A DNA stretch of 64,000 nt. It comes from Paralichthys olivaceus (taxonomy: Eukaryota > Chordata > Actinopteri > Pleuronectiformes > Paralichthyidae). The notes beneath the pieces are model-generated. The model saw only the letters and a list, made by a program, of their open reading frames with translations. It was not told where the DNA came from and searched no databases. Both the position numbers and the translations under genes were made by a program. Below are positions 36,084 to 49,162 of this stretch, piece after piece (the first letter of the stretch is position 1; the number at the start of each line of letters is the position of its first letter). The stretch lies in the NCBI RefSeq assembly GCF_024713975.1, contig NC_091108.1, positions 5,881,001 to 5,945,000 on the forward strand, in the 5' to 3' direction.

Positions 36084-39000
36084 AATATAGTCCTCTCTTC
36101 CCCCAGCATTGTGTGTTCAGTTGTCTTGATACTGTAACATTAGAGAGGTGATGGTAATTACTGGTGCTGTTCCCAAGGAAGACACAAAGAGCAAAATGTC
36201 AAGAAATACTGTTTAATTTAGCATCTTTTATTACACCATGTTTTTAAAATGCTAGCAATCAAAAAGACCGAAGCAACCTTTGACTAAGCAGCAGAAAAAA
36301 AAGAGAGGGTGCTGTATTTATGTCAGTTCATTTCTAATTTCTAATGTTTCTGTTGTTCTTGTCCATGTTTAATGTTCATGTTGTTCCGTGCAGGCCTCTA
36401 CCAGAAGATGGAGATGTTGATTCTTCATGTGGCCTCACTGACAACAGAAAATGTAACTAAAATAAATAAAAAGCATTGAATATGATTGTTTTTATTACTA
36501 CTTCATGTTATATATAGACTTTCCTGCTCTGTTGATTTCAGATCCCCCCGTCACTCTGAACGTGGGAGAGACCGTGGCCCAGCACAAGCGTCGCACCCTG
36601 GTGGCCCCCGACATGAACCTGTCCCTGGATCAGAGCGAGGGGTCGGTGCTCTCTGATGATTTTCTGGAAACGCCCGACGACCTGGACATCAACGTAGACG
36701 ACATCGAGACCCCCGATGAGACAGACTCGCTGGAGTTCATTAACAACGGCAACGAGCTGGAGTGGGAAGGTCAGACAGAGGTTGAATTATGCTGAGATGT
36801 TTCAGCATAATCACAAAGCACGAGGAGAAGAACAATAAGAGTAGAAGTTTCACAACATAAAAACCTTCCTCAATGTTTAATTGGTTACATGAGTACATAC
36901 GTTTTTAGCAGACAGGACGCCAAACAAACTGACCAACGACTTTCTTGCATCACCCTGAATCCAGATGACACTCCGGTGGCCACCGCCAAACGTCTTCCAG
37001 GCGACAGCGAGGAGGAGAGAGACTCGTCGGGGCGTCTGTGGCGAACGGTGATCATCGGCGATCAGGAGCAGCGGATCGACATGCAGGTCATCAGGCCGTA
37101 CCTGAGGGTGGTCACACATGGAGGTTAGTTAGAGTGTGTGTGTGTGTGTGTGTGTATGGGAGACAATACGGACATTTCTCTTTTTCTAACTTGTCTTTGT
37201 AAATACAACAATGGTTGATGTTATTGGAAAGCCACCATTGCTTTCCCTGGTGGCGGAGAAAACATACATATACCTTTAATATTTAGAGGAGGAGATTTTC
37301 TGTGAGGCAACTCTGAAGTCATCTTTCTTACCGGAGGCAGTAATTCACCTCAGATGAATGAAAGATGGTTTTAGATGTAAAAGATAAAATTAATCTAGAT
37401 CATTGCTGCACAATGAAAAACCATCGCAGAAATGTGCATGCATGTCTCCCTCCTGTGCTGAACGTAAAAACATGTGTGTAAACCATGTTGGTGTCTGTTT
37501 ATGGACTTGTACCAGTTATTGAGTGTCAGTATTCACCAGTTCTGATTTCAAAAACTCTGTCAAGCTGGAGAAGCCCCAGAAACTGCATTCAGACTATCAA
37601 GTGACAACAAGCAAATCAAACTTAATTTACATTTTCATTATTTATTGCAGAGAAAGCCTTGTACCCCACATTAAAGTGATTTCACCCTAACAACCTTTTC
37701 AGTTTCTAAAAGACAACACAGGAAATAAATACATTTTAAGTGAGCAATGAATGTGTCAAAACTATTTTTTTATTCTTTACACTCACACTTTTGTATTGTA
37801 TTTTTTTTTCAGCTGATTGTGTGATTGATTGATACCAGCGGGCGTCTCCCTCCTCTTTCAGGTTATTATGGCGAGGGTCTGAACGCCATTATCGTGTTTG
37901 CAGCCTGTTATCTCCCTGACAGCAGCTGTGAGGACTACACGTACATCATGGAGAACCTCTTCCTGTGAGATTCATTCTACTCTACTCTGACAACAACACA
38001 TTTTCATGAAGTTGTTGTTCATCGTTTTCCCACGACTGGAGAAAATGCTTCAATGAAACGTGCATGTCAGATCGTGTTTGAATAGATTATTAACTTTAAA
38101 TAAAAGAATTTAAAGATGAATCAGTTTAACAACTTCTAGAATCCTTATTTTTCTGCCCAGCCCGAGCCCGATGTGAGTTTGTCTGTTCTGTTGTCAGATA
38201 TGTGGTGAGCAGCCTGGAGCTCCTGGTGGCAGAAGATTACATGATCGTTTACCTGAACGGAGCAACTCCTCGCAGGAAGATGCCCGGCATCAGCTGGCTG
38301 AAGAGATGCTACCAGATGATTGACAGGAAGTAAGACAGATACACCCAGAGCAGTTTGGGAAACTGTGAGGGGAAAAGAAATGTTGGTGGAAGGGAATTAA
38401 TGATGTTTAGATTGAAAACATCACAAAACACTTGAATGTCTCCTGCAGACTGAGGAAGAATCTAAAGTGTCTCATCATCGCTCACCCCACGTGGTTCATC
38501 CGGACCGTCCTCGCCATCTCAAGACCCTTCATCAGGTGAGCACGTGATAATGAGTTCATTCTCAAAAGGACAGGTCTGAAAGAACAGAGAGAGGACAGTA
38601 GATAAATGGACGTACCCTAACGCCATCACAAAACATAAGTGTTGCATCTGTGGAACTAGTTACATGTTGTTCTATGTTTTCTTCAGTGTGAAGTTCATGG
38701 ATAAAATCCGTTACGTTCACTCACTGACGGAACTCAGTCAGATCATCCCCATGGAGCATGTGCAGATCCCTGAGTGTGTGCTGCAGTAAGTACTCTGAGC
38801 CAGCAAGGGTCAATGTTGAGTTGTCATGTTGCATGTACAGTTAATAAAAATGCTTAGTATAGAAAGAAATCAACATTTATTTTTAAGACTTGTGGCAGTC
38901 AGCAGGCATCTAAATCTACAGTGGAGTAAAGTCTCACAGAGAGAACAGCGGACCTGCATTTCTGTTTGATTTCATTTTGATTTTGAAGCAAACTGTCAGT

Positions 39001-39793
39001 GGCTATACTTCAAAAGTCAGTAGCTTCAGCTGAGAGAGGCTTTGAATGAATAAACACAGTAAACAAGGACACGATAGAAAAGCAGAAGTGATCTTTCATT
39101 CATCTTCCGATGTGGCTTCTGTCTACCACCTGTGAGAAGTGTATGTTGTGACACATCATTTACAGATTTCTATCCTCCACGTTTAAAGGTATGATGACGA
39201 GAAGATAAGAGCACAGACGGAAAGGTGAGCATTGACGTTTTATGTGGCATTGATGCAAGTTGCGAAACATCTTCCTGCATGTGATTGTTATTAAAATGTC
39301 TTTCTTACAGACTTGAGCAAGATCAGCGGCAGAACATCTCAACAGCAGCTAAAGAAAGGTGACTCCATTTTGCAGTACATACACTAATATACATACAGTG
39401 CCATTCAGTGTGATTCAATAAAACATTATTCTGTAACAGCTGATGTGGAAAAACTATGTTTATAAGTGGTGATAAGACTTAAACCATTGAACTTTTACTT
39501 TACAGTGCAACTTCAGTTCTTTCTCTTATTTTATGTCATCCGTTCAGATTCTGAAATTAGGCCGCTATCTTTATTAGACGTCAAATGGGACGTTAAAGGC
39601 TGCATGGAAAATCTATTAGTCCGTGACTGTTCTCTTTAGGTTCAATAACATCGGCAGCTACGTAGATACATTTTGACAGCTCAGCCTAATAGGCTAGATT
39701 ACTGAGCAGAGTATAAATGTACTAATGGCTTGACTCTAATATGTCACTTCCAGGCCAAAGTCAGTGATAGCAGATGTTGGCTGTGACATCTGA
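35262..39793 (+). CDS. atcay: Caytaxin (BNIP-H), neuronal BCH-domain adaptor
   Basis: Eleven exons join in frame: 35262-35338, 36394-36452, 36542-36769, 36965-37123, 37862-37964, 38198-38329, 38449-38535, 38687-38785, 39189-39224, 39311-39358, 39754-39793. They give 355 residues (human 371). The N-terminus [10 protein letters not shown] matches human ATCAY closely. The middle holds [19 protein letters not shown] and the kinesin-light-chain-binding ELEWED motif. The BCH (CRAL-TRIO-like) domain runs from about [20 protein letters not shown] to [11 protein letters not shown]. Caytaxin is brain-specific, binds kinesin-1 cargo machinery and glutaminase, and is mutated in Cayman ataxia. The C-terminus ([14 protein letters not shown]) is shorter than and unlike the mammalian tail. 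nmrk2 follows on the same strand, as in human 19p13.3. Confidence 0.94.
36030..36081. repeat. (GT)26 microsatellite
   Basis: Uninterrupted TG run of 52 bases in the atcay intron between coding exons 1 and 2. Confidence 0.97.
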
Positions 39794-41619
39794 CATTAAG
39801 GTAAGGGATCTTCTTCACTTAAGTACGTCTGCATCAGCTTCATACAGTCTGGTTTGTAATGTCAACCACTGTAACTAATCTTGAAGCATAACCATGCTTA
39901 TGTGCACAGAAAGTAAACAATGCTGTAAATCACCTAAATGCTGGACGATGGTCTGTCTGCAATGTTGCGTCACTGAAAGGTCCAAAGGGTCGGTTCTCAG
40001 TGCAGGGACACCAAGATCCAATTTACAGTTTGGCAGAGTCAGCCAGAGCGAACGAGGGGATGAGTCGGACCTTAAAACTCGATGTTTTTATTTTGATACG
40101 TGAAATTATTTGAGTTTTAGAGTTTAAGTCCAATTTCAACTAAATCTCTTTTAATGATTCTGATTCTGATTCCTGTGTTTAATCTCTCTCTCCTGCTTTG
40201 AATCTTAATCTGTCCCGACAATCAAGGCAATGAAATGCCAAAGAAAGATCACTTTTAAAAGGTTCTTACAGACAGAAGCATTTATTTCCTCGTGGTCTTT
40301 GTAACTAAGTTCTCTGGATGAAATCCTGAAGCACAAACAACACGTCTGTGCGATACCTGTTAAATCCCGGAGTCCAGCTCATTTTCACCTCTGCCAAGTC
40401 ATGTTTCACTTCTTTACATTCAGATTGCAAGAAGTGTCAGCTGATCCCTGGACATCATATTCCCTCCGTACTCTCTGTTACATAAGGCACAGCTGCTCAT
40501 CTCTTTAAGCTGCTCCAACAACCGATCGACTCTATTTTTAATGGGATGCACAAGGGGTCTGGCAAATTGATCTGCACCTCTAGACCAACCCACCGCAGCA
40601 GGTCGGGGTGGGTTATTTTAGAAACACCCCCCCCCCACACTTTGCACCACCCTGAGCTGCTGACTGTTCCTATCAACCTCCATATATCAAAAGAGCTATC
40701 AGCCGAAAGACTGGCCGACATCCCGGGAATGTTCACAGGCACCGTCTCTAACCAGGGGCCAGCGCAGGAAGCAGGAGAAAGATGAATAGTGGAACCTGTT
40801 GTGTGTCATGTTGGATCTAATTTAGTGCCGACCGACCCGCTGCCAACCTGAATCATTGCATTTGAATCTTTTTAATTGTGGAGTTAAACCTTCTGTATTT
40901 GCATTGCAGGTTCTTAAATGGAAGAACAAGTGGGGGAACATTCATTCATTACTATAGGAGCCAACGCAAATCTCCTGACTGGATTCATTGGCTGCAAGAC
41001 AATCGTTTTCAAAATGTCCTGCCAGCGCCTATAACTGAAAGTTCATTTACACCAAAGGCATCAAAAAACAAGTCAAACTAAATCCAAAAAAAAGTTTCTG
41101 CTCCCTGCATGACAAGGTGAGCTTTATCTCCAGCATGATTTCCATCATAAAAACAAATTTATGGACTTTCAAACAAGAGCTGGGAACGTTGTGTAAATAC
41201 TTGTTTATATATTTTTGAGAGAGGTGTTTGCACAGATATTTTTTTTTTTATATATGGATGATATGGAATAAGTATTGTGAAGTTTCATGAGTGTTTACTG
41301 AAAAATAATGTACAATGATATCGTTCTTGAATCTACAGTAGATGTTACTGATGCAAACGTGTTCCAGTTTAATATGCAGGTGGCATGCTCGTTCATATCC
41401 TCTCTGTCACATCTTAACGTCCACTTTTAAGTTTCTGCCATCATGTTTAAAAGATACTTTTACAAGACAGAAAGCATTACAGATAAACAAAATGAAATAT
41501 ATTTAAAGAGAGACTTTAATTCATTTCTATAAGTGTTATTTATGAAAATGTGCCATTTACTGTTTGTAAAAAAAATTAAATGAGTGAACTTTAAAGATGC
41601 TTTGTCGTGGCTCTTGTAT

Positions 41620-42100
41620 CCAGCCTTCACCTCTGATTCAAACCACAGCCACAGTCCATATACATTTAAGAATAAACAGCCTAGTCCTTTCCATATACAC
41701 TTAGGTATTAATATCCTTACACTGAGGTATGTTACTTATTACTTACTGATGCCTATTTTGACTCTGTAAGATATTTCCAAATTGTGGGAGTAATAAAGTA
41801 TTATCTTATCTTATCTTATACATATACAGCCTTGCCCTTATATATTACAAATAGACAGCATTGCCCATATACATGACAAATGTATAATGTACAGCCAGTA
41901 CACATTAAAAATATACAGCTTATTCCAATACATATACATTACATATACCCAGCCTTCTCGTATACATGAATAATTTACAGCTGTGCCAATGTACAATAAA
42001 AATATAGAGCATTAGCCTTACCCATGTACATTAAAAATGACAGCTTTATATATCATAAATAAATAGACTTGCCCATATACATTACAGCTTATATCTAATC
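41620..42100. repeat. Degenerate tandem array of a CATATACATTA...TACAGC unit
   Basis: Variants of ATATACATTAAAAATATACA and CAGCCTTGCCC/CAGCTTATTCC recur roughly every 30-45 bases about ten times. A short TATCT run (41799-41819) interrupts the array. Units have drifted, so the period is approximate. Confidence 0.65.
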
Positions 42101-42989
42101 CTTTTACTGCCTCTCGCTCCAGTCTGGTCGTGCATGTTCTTGACTCTTCCTGGTGAGTTATTAGAGGACATAATTCTGATTTATGAGCTTCGAGTCAGCT
42201 GATGTTCTTTGTATCATTTGGACTTCTCAAAGCGACCCTTTATTCTTATTGCAAGGTCACTGTGATCACATTATCCCCATATGTAACCCACAGTGACGTC
42301 ACTGCCTTCTGTCGGCCCCCAAAGGGTCTTTTAGAATTTGTTCTGTGAGTTATTTTTAAAGTCTGTTATGTAAAATCAGTCAGTTTGACAAACGATTGAT
42401 TGGTTGATTTAGCCATGAAAAATAAAGTGAGTCTTACTATCAGATAGGTGATAATATAATTATTCCAACAATAATCTTAAACTAGACAGAGGTGTGTTTT
42501 CTGATCTTTAGGTTATAAAAGAAAAAACAATAACATGTCAAGTATGTTTTAATGTTGAAGAAATAAGAAAAACACGTTTTTACTCTCTGAAGAGTTCAGT
42601 AATTCTCATACATCTCAGCACTGAGCTAGAAGTGTGAGGTGAATATCCTATTTTAGAATAAAGGCAGGAAACAGAGTGGGAACTTCTTTCCTGGCTCTGT
42701 CTAAAGTTTGTAAAAACACATACCAACACCTCTGTGGTTGACTGACTAACACCTGTTTCATATGTCCGCTAACTGAAATGTGAAAACCAACAACTTTGAC
42801 GTAATAATTGTTTTTTAGACAAAACAACAAACTTAGATCATGTTAAATAGTCAGCTCTAAGCATGGTTAGATGTTTCAGTCCACTTTTATGCTAAGCTAA
42901 ACTAAGCTAAGTCCCCCCATTATCCAGGAATGAAGCCAACATATTGTTGGGTCCATGTTCCATCAACTAACACGGAGGAGATGGGGTTT

Positions 42990-43075
42990 ATGACCTTTAT
43001 TGCAGCCATTAGGGGGCGATGGAGACACTTTGACTTCACTGTGATGTCGTCCATCTTTATATACAGACTAACTTC
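42990..43075 (+). repeat. Dispersed repeat copy with CTCF-like core
   Basis: ATTGCAGCCATTAGGGGGCG then GACACTTTGACTTCACT and TCCATCTTTATATACAGAC. It shares its framework with 31690-31760. CCATTAGGGGGCGAT is close to, but not a full match to, the CTCF core. Confidence 0.65.
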
Positions 43076-44272
43076 CTTCTACTGCAGAAACATGAGAGTG
43101 ATACCGACCTCGTCTAACTCTGTGGAAATGTAGTCCTCAAAAAATGTCCAGTTATTCCTTTCAGATAATTTGACAGCTTCCCTGTGAGTTAGTATCTAAT
43201 CTTCAATCAGTCATCAGGTAGTTTAACTGTCACATTCTAAATGTACACGTCAACAAACTGCTCAAGTGAAGGTTTGACTTTCTTGTTGGTCTAAGAAAAG
43301 AATGTGCCCCACATGCTGTACATATGATCCCATGCTCTGAGGTCCTATAGTGTGTCTGAGCGTATGTAGGACAGTTTCATAATCCTGAGAATTCTTTACC
43401 AACACGTAACTTTTTCTGTTTACCAACAACTAATAACCACATAACTCACAATGGCTTCTATCTTAGAGGGAAACATGTTTAATCGAATTACTTTTCCTCG
43501 TGGAAAGTGTCTTTGGCTGTGAAACGTGTGCTCAGAGTTCAGCTTCTCCTTCACACCTACGCTTACTGAGATAAGAGGCGGTAAAATAATGTGGTAAATT
43601 ACTGTAAAACAACTCGAGGTGAGGCTGCTCACATCCGGAAGTGTGTGTGAGGGGGGGGCAAGGGACAGATAAGCAGTGGGCTTCTGCGAGTTGAAAGAAA
43701 AGCTGCTATCAGACCTGCGGCCGCGACTCGTGGTCACACAGCTGGCAGCCATGCACTCCGAAATGTGTGACACAGCAGGCGGACTCACATCAGCCGTCTA
43801 AATGTAACCAGTTGGTTCTGGTTTACACTCGGCTGGAGCTGTCGAAGCACGGGAAGTTTCCGTGTGAAAAACCAAATACTGAGGTTTTTCCTTGAGATAC
43901 AGATGTGTCAGGGACAAGGAGTGATTCAAACACCCTGGCCTGTATCACAGTAAATCCTGAACACGGTGCAGTTAACAGACCTTTGCCTCCTTCCAACAAT
44001 ATTTAAATCTCCCTTTGTCTTAAAATCTTGCAGTTTTTCAAATTGATCTCAAATGAATAATGATTGTAGAAGCTCTGAACTGTCAGCATCACCAGTCTAC
44101 CACTGCTGAAGCACCACGTGTCTCGCTTCTCATAAAATTTTATTCTAAGTTTCACGGCTGGGCCAAATCACTGTTTCTCTCTTATCTACTAAGAAGTCTG
44201 TTGGGTGTGGAATTTGTCAAGCGTTCCCACTGACCCCCTGGACAGCAGGTGGAAAATCAGGGATCCGCTTTC

Positions 44273-44407
44273 ATGCAAATGAGCTGTCCTACATCATCCT
44301 CCTCTCATTGGTGCTCCAGGCTGTGAGGCGTCAGCTGACTGGCTGTGGGGTGTAGAGGTCTGATTGGTTTGGGGAGGGCGTGACGCTGCAGCAAAACCCT
44401 TTATATA
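44273..44407 (+). promoter_or_regulatory. nmrk2: nmrk2 promoter (TATA box, CCAAT box, octamer)
   Basis: TATATA at 44402-44407 lies 170 bases upstream of the ATG. An inverted CCAAT (ATTGG at about 44363), an E-box CAGCTG at about 44332 and an octamer ATGCAAAT (44273-44280) lie further up. E-boxes would fit the muscle expression known for vertebrate NMRK2, but that is inference. Confidence 0.55.
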
Positions 44408-44575
44408 CCCGGCGAGGAGATTGTCTATCAATGAAGTAGTAAAAGGGGGGAACGTCTGCGGCAAAGAGAGAGGGATAGGTTTTCAGAAGAAGCCTTTGTT
44501 AGAGTTTGCTTTGGGTGGGTTCCCTTCTTTTATTTACTGAATTCAACAGGTGACCAACACACAAAACAGCTGAAA

Positions 44576-46643
44576 ATGAAGTTCATCATCGGCATTGGAG
44601 GGTAAGAGTCGTTTCACTGATTCACGTGCTCGTCTGTTATAAAAAACCAAACGTGTGACTCGTGTTTATGGCATCAAATCTATTCTGATTTCAGAGTGAC
44701 CAACGGTGGGAAGACCACTTTGACAAGCAGACTTCTGAAGACATTACCTAACTGCTGTGTTGTCCATCAGGATGACTTCTTCAAGGTAAGATCAATTCAA
44801 GTAACCGTTTCATTTGAGCTTTAAAATTCACTTTGACTATTTAAAATGTATTAACTTGAGTTTACAAGAGAATTCTTCTGATATATTTGATTTGCTAAAT
44901 AAAATGTAGCCTTGAGGACATTTTGTGCTCAGTGATAATCTGCCAGTCTGACCTGCAGATGTGCTGTCATCGCAGTAGCCTAGTAATACATCTGGCTGAT
45001 TGTTTCCTGGACAGCCAATGAAAGGGCCAAACGTCCCCACTTAAAGTGAGACTTTGTCCAATCACGTTGCAAATTGTGCAACCAACGTTTTGCACGAACA
45101 TGAACGTAATTTGGCTTCAACAAAATACCAAATAAAAAAGAGGGACGATTTTATTTCTACCACAAACCATCTCTTCGTGCTGCATTCAGGGACGGTCGAC
45201 ATCTCATCGACATCACTGACTTTTTTCACATTATACAAAATGGAGAGCAAGAGAATAAGGGTGGTGGCTGGGGCCGCACAATTCAGGGGGGGGTAAATTT
45301 AAGCGCAATCTAAAAAAAAAAATCGCAATTTTCCTTAGAAGAGGATTTTGAGAGAGTTTTTGAAAAAGATAGTTCTATAGAAAAATAAAGCCCTATAATG
45401 AGCCTCACCACCCTTCTGTAGAGTTTTAGAATTTTTTAAAGACATTTTTTAGGGTCCAAAGTGTTTCCAAAACCAAAATTTCGGAAGCGGAACATTGGAA
45501 AAAAAACCAACGTTTTTACTGCATCCAAAAACCACGGTTCGTTACTTTTGGTGGAGACGAGTCCTTGACCTGTCCTGTCCAGGTGTGATCAGCTCCGACT
45601 GGTTACTAGGTTGCAGCAATGTTTTATTGGTGACTGTTTCAGAAACCCGATCAAATAGAAGTCGGGGAGGACGGCTTTAGACAGTGGGATGGTAAGAATG
45701 GATTTCCCGTAGGAAAACCATGCAGTAATGTACTTTTCCTTTCCTGCACATTTATTAAAAAAACTTTGGACTGTCATCTATTGTGTGAATGTTTCCGACA
45801 TTCACCAATGGTGACTAGTGTAAAGCAAATTGTTGAGCAGCGTTGGTTGCGTGTGTGGTGAAGCTCCTCTCTTTTCTCTCCCAAATCAGTGATCAGCGCC
45901 ATGGACATGGAGGCAATGGTTAACACTGTGAAGGGCTGGCAGGAGAACCCAGTCAAGTTCGCCCGCTCCCACGGGGTCAGCCTATCACCTGAAGTTGAGG
46001 AATCCGACTCGGGGGACAAGGGGATCCATATTCTCATCATTGAGGGGTTCCTGATCTATAACTACAAGTGTGTCCTGCTCGTTGTCACTGAAAGATTTGA
46101 CCCACAGGCCTCTTGACCTCTAAAGCTTGTCACTAACCTGAGCTCCTCCCTGCAGGCCTCTTACCGACGTCTATGACAAATGCTACTACATTGCCATTCC
46201 TCGTGAGGAGTGCAAAAGGAGGAGAAGGTAACGAGCTCTTCATTAACAATTACCAGTCAGGTGTTCGACACATGGTTCAGGTTACAATATGACTTGATTG
46301 ATTATGTTTCCGCAGTACAAGGACATACACAGTCCCCGACCCCCCCGGTCTGTTCGAGGGCCACGTCTGGCCCATGTACTTGAAACACAGGAAAGAGATG
46401 GAGAGCAACTGCGACAGAATAGGTTTGTTAAACCAGTTCTTCACCTTGACAACTAAATGTCAGTTTCCTCCATTAATCCATCTTCCTGTCCACAACCTTG
46501 ACGTCAGAATAAAAGCACAATGACTCAACGCATCATTTCTGATTTGTCTCTGCACAGAGTATCTTGACGGGATGACATCTAAGGAAATGATTTACAACAG
46601 AGTCTATGAAAGCATTCAGAACTCCCTGCTGAACCAATCATAG
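44576..46643 (+). CDS. nmrk2: Nicotinamide riboside kinase 2
   Basis: Seven exons join in frame: 44576-44601, 44695-44785, 45643-45691, 45890-46067, 46156-46227, 46316-46422, 46558-46643. They encode 202 residues. A P-loop GGVTNGGKTT lies at the N-terminus, followed by the catalytic HQDDFFK motif. RRRSTRTYTVPDPPGLF and GHVWPMYLKHRKEME are typical NRK segments. The enzyme phosphorylates nicotinamide riboside to NMN in NAD+ salvage. FARSHGVSLSPE is specific to NMRK2 rather than NMRK1. It ends IQNSLLNQS, so the extra C-terminal tail of human NRK2 (about 230 residues) is absent. The stop codon is the last codon of its exon: TAG is immediately followed by donor GTACGAG. Confidence 0.94.
45250..45335. 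repeat. Probable fragment of a dispersed repeat in nmrk2 intron 2
   Basis: GGGGCCGCACAATTCAGG, a G-run and AATCGCAATTTTCC recall a common fish repeat with a GCACAATT...ATCGCAATTTT signature. Only a fragment is present, so the call is tentative. Confidence 0.35.
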
Positions 46644-46738
46644 GTACGAGGAATCCTGAGATGAATGGGCTGTGACAGATGAATAATAAGTGTTTTATTC
46701 GGTGTGTGTAACCCCTGTCCTCTCTTCTCTCTCTGCAG

Positions 46739-47165
46739 CAGGACGGGGGACGACAGTGGACTTGTGTATAGACTTGTAAATATAATGTTGAGTAACACCA
46801 GCTCGGTACTTCTAGTCTGATCTGTAAATAGGCATTCGTGTAACTTATTAAGAACTAATGGCAGAAGTTGTTTTGTTTTGTATAATCCTGTTACTTTTTT
46901 TAAAAAGACGAGCCACCTCTTGACTGCCCAGTGTTCAACATCAGGGGCCGATATCAAATCTGATTTTGTCGTACTGATTGTCAAAGTCAAAATCTCGATT
47001 TGTGTTTTGCAACTTAAAGAAATGACTGAATCCACTGCGTGTCTCCTGTTTTTCTTCACAAATCATTTGGTTCACATGTCTTCACGTTTTATAACACAAC
47101 ACTGATAACATCCTGCAGCTCTTGAACCAGTCTCCTTATCACAAACAATAAAACACTACAATAAA
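46739..47165 (+). other. nmrk2: nmrk2 3' untranslated exon
   Basis: Acceptor CTCTCTGCAG (ending 46738) follows the intron that starts directly after the stop codon. AATAAA at 47147-47152 is the likely poly(A) signal. No coding content. Confidence 0.6.
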
Positions 47166-47325
47166 AGATTCTGACTCACAGAGATCAGACAGAAATATTT
47201 ATCCTAAAAGACAATAAGGGTAGAAAAACCATAAATTAAACTGTTGAATAAACATTATGAAACATCTCTGACTAGAACATCACTAGGTATAGAACAAACC
47301 TGTCTCTTTATGAAAACACATTCAG

Positions 47326-47455
47326 ATTAAAAGATTTTTATTTGGATCTGCACCAAATTGCAAAAGATCATAAAAATCAAGTCCTATAAACGTGCCTGAT
47401 TTATTTCATTAAGATCCTTTAATTATTCTCTCAGGAATCGATTCATAAGTTAAGC
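47326..47455 (-). repeat. Dispersed non-LTR-type repeat, reverse copy
   Basis: TTTTTATTTGGATCTGCACC, GCCTGATTTATTTCATTAAG and AATTATTCTCTCAGGAAT are reverse complements of blocks in the same family (compare 34266-34548 and 15070-15214). Confidence 0.6.
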
Positions 47456-47869
47456 AAAATGTTTTTTCGCACAATAATAAATGAAAGAACCCCTCCTCCA
47501 TGTATAGTACTTTTATTTGCAGTTGTCGAGGTGGAGCTAGTTTCAACTACTTTATAAAGTAGTTTCATCCAGTAGTTCCTAACTGAGGTTGATCAATGAG
47601 GAATGTAGACATTTTTATAAAACTAAATATTGTTTAATATTGAATAACTTTTCCTAGTGTCAAAATGATCCAAGACGTTTGGAGGTGAAATGTATTTATA
47701 GTGGAAATGCAAATGTCTCACATGTTTCCAAAATGTTGCTTGGAGCAGATTTCTTTGTAAATATTGTTGACCTATAAACGCTGGGAACGGCTGACCCTAT
47801 GTTTAATAACAGTATTTTATAAGCTTATCTTGTGTTTCTTTTTAATATAAGATGTTAATGTGAAAATGA

Positions 47870-47970
47870 ACTACAGTGGAGTAAGAAGTATATTTCTTTC
47901 TTAAATGTGTAAAAAGTATAAAGTACTGTAAGATGGAAATAATCAAGTAAAATAATTAGTTACTTTCAAA
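47870..47970. repeat. Dispersed repeat, 'stepwise TACT/AAGTA' family, copy 1
   Basis: GTGGAGTAAGAAGTATATTT, then AAAGTATAAAGTACTGTAAG, ATGGAAATAATCAAGTAAAA and TTAGTTACTTTC. A common fish repeat with alternating AAGTA/TACTT steps. Confidence 0.6.
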
Positions 47971-49162
47971 CTCCGAGCTTAAAGTTAGCACCTCTTCAAA
48001 CGTTCAGAAGTCCTTTTATAAAGTCTGTTTTACAGTCAGGAGATGAAACCTTCATATAATTCACTGAGTTTTTGATCTCAAAAATCAATACCAACATGTG
48101 GTTCTATAACTTGTCTCCGAGTGTTGATTAACTCATCAAAGGTTTTTTATAATCCAAGCTCAAGGTCAAGGATACTCGGCTTGTTTATTAATCTTTATTG
48201 TCATTGTCTGAGTCTCTGCTTCTTCCGATCACATAAAACCTCTCACTGTACTTTACTCCGGCCCGGGACATGGCAGAGCCACAGAGGGTGTGTTCAGGGG
48301 GGAGTCGGGGTCTTGTGACGCGTGTCTGAGAGTTTTTACATGCCAGCACTCGGCCTGGAGCAGCTCTGTCAGTTTATATTTAGGATAAGTGTCGGGGGTG
48401 TCAAGGGAATATATTTAACGCACCCACTTGACGCTGCACAGCCGGGTCTGACTCAGGGGCCAGTCCCCTCACGCCACCTCAAGGCGGGTGAGAAGAACCT
48501 TGTGGGGTGGCATGTGGTCCCACGTCACCAGCCGCCATGGAAACCCCCAAAGTTAAATCTATGGTATCCATATTAGGATTAGGGTGGCGAGGCAGTGACC
48601 CTGGAGATGAGTGGCTATCACATAACCCCCCCTCCTCTCATATGCGTGAGTGAGGACCCCTGAGGCATGTGAACAGTTGTGAATGTGCCACAGAAGTATT
48701 TATGGCTGCACTGAGACAAACAGGAACAAGTGACTTGGCTTTCAAACCCCCCCATCGTTAATATCATTCATATCCAGTGTTTAGAACACACTATACTTAC
48801 TTTTGAAATGCCTATTTAGAGATTTGAACACATTTAATTTGTGTTAGATATAATAAGTACACCCATAGAGGATCATCTTAAATCACACACCGACAGTTTA
48901 ACTGTTTATTCAACAGAAAACAAAGTTAAATATCAACATACATTCAGATTATTTGATGCTGATGATTTTGGTCCAGCACAGAAAACTACTTCAAAACTGC
49001 TGAATCACGTAATAGGCAAGAAAACTTTTAATCTAAACTAATAAACCCAATTCAGCTGGACTGATCTGGTTTGTGGTGGTGTGGTATATATATTCTGTAG
49101 CCTCCCTGATTATGTAAAGTTTAGATTTTTATCATTATTCTCCAAATGTTTGGTCCCCAAAC

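Larger units (their letters stand above)
39794..44400. other. Region between atcay and nmrk2
   Basis: It begins with the atcay 3' untranslated region, whose end I could not fix. It contains a degenerate tandem array (41620-42100) and one dispersed repeat (42990-43075). The final 200 bases are the nmrk2 promoter. No other coding region is recognised. Confidence 0.5.
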
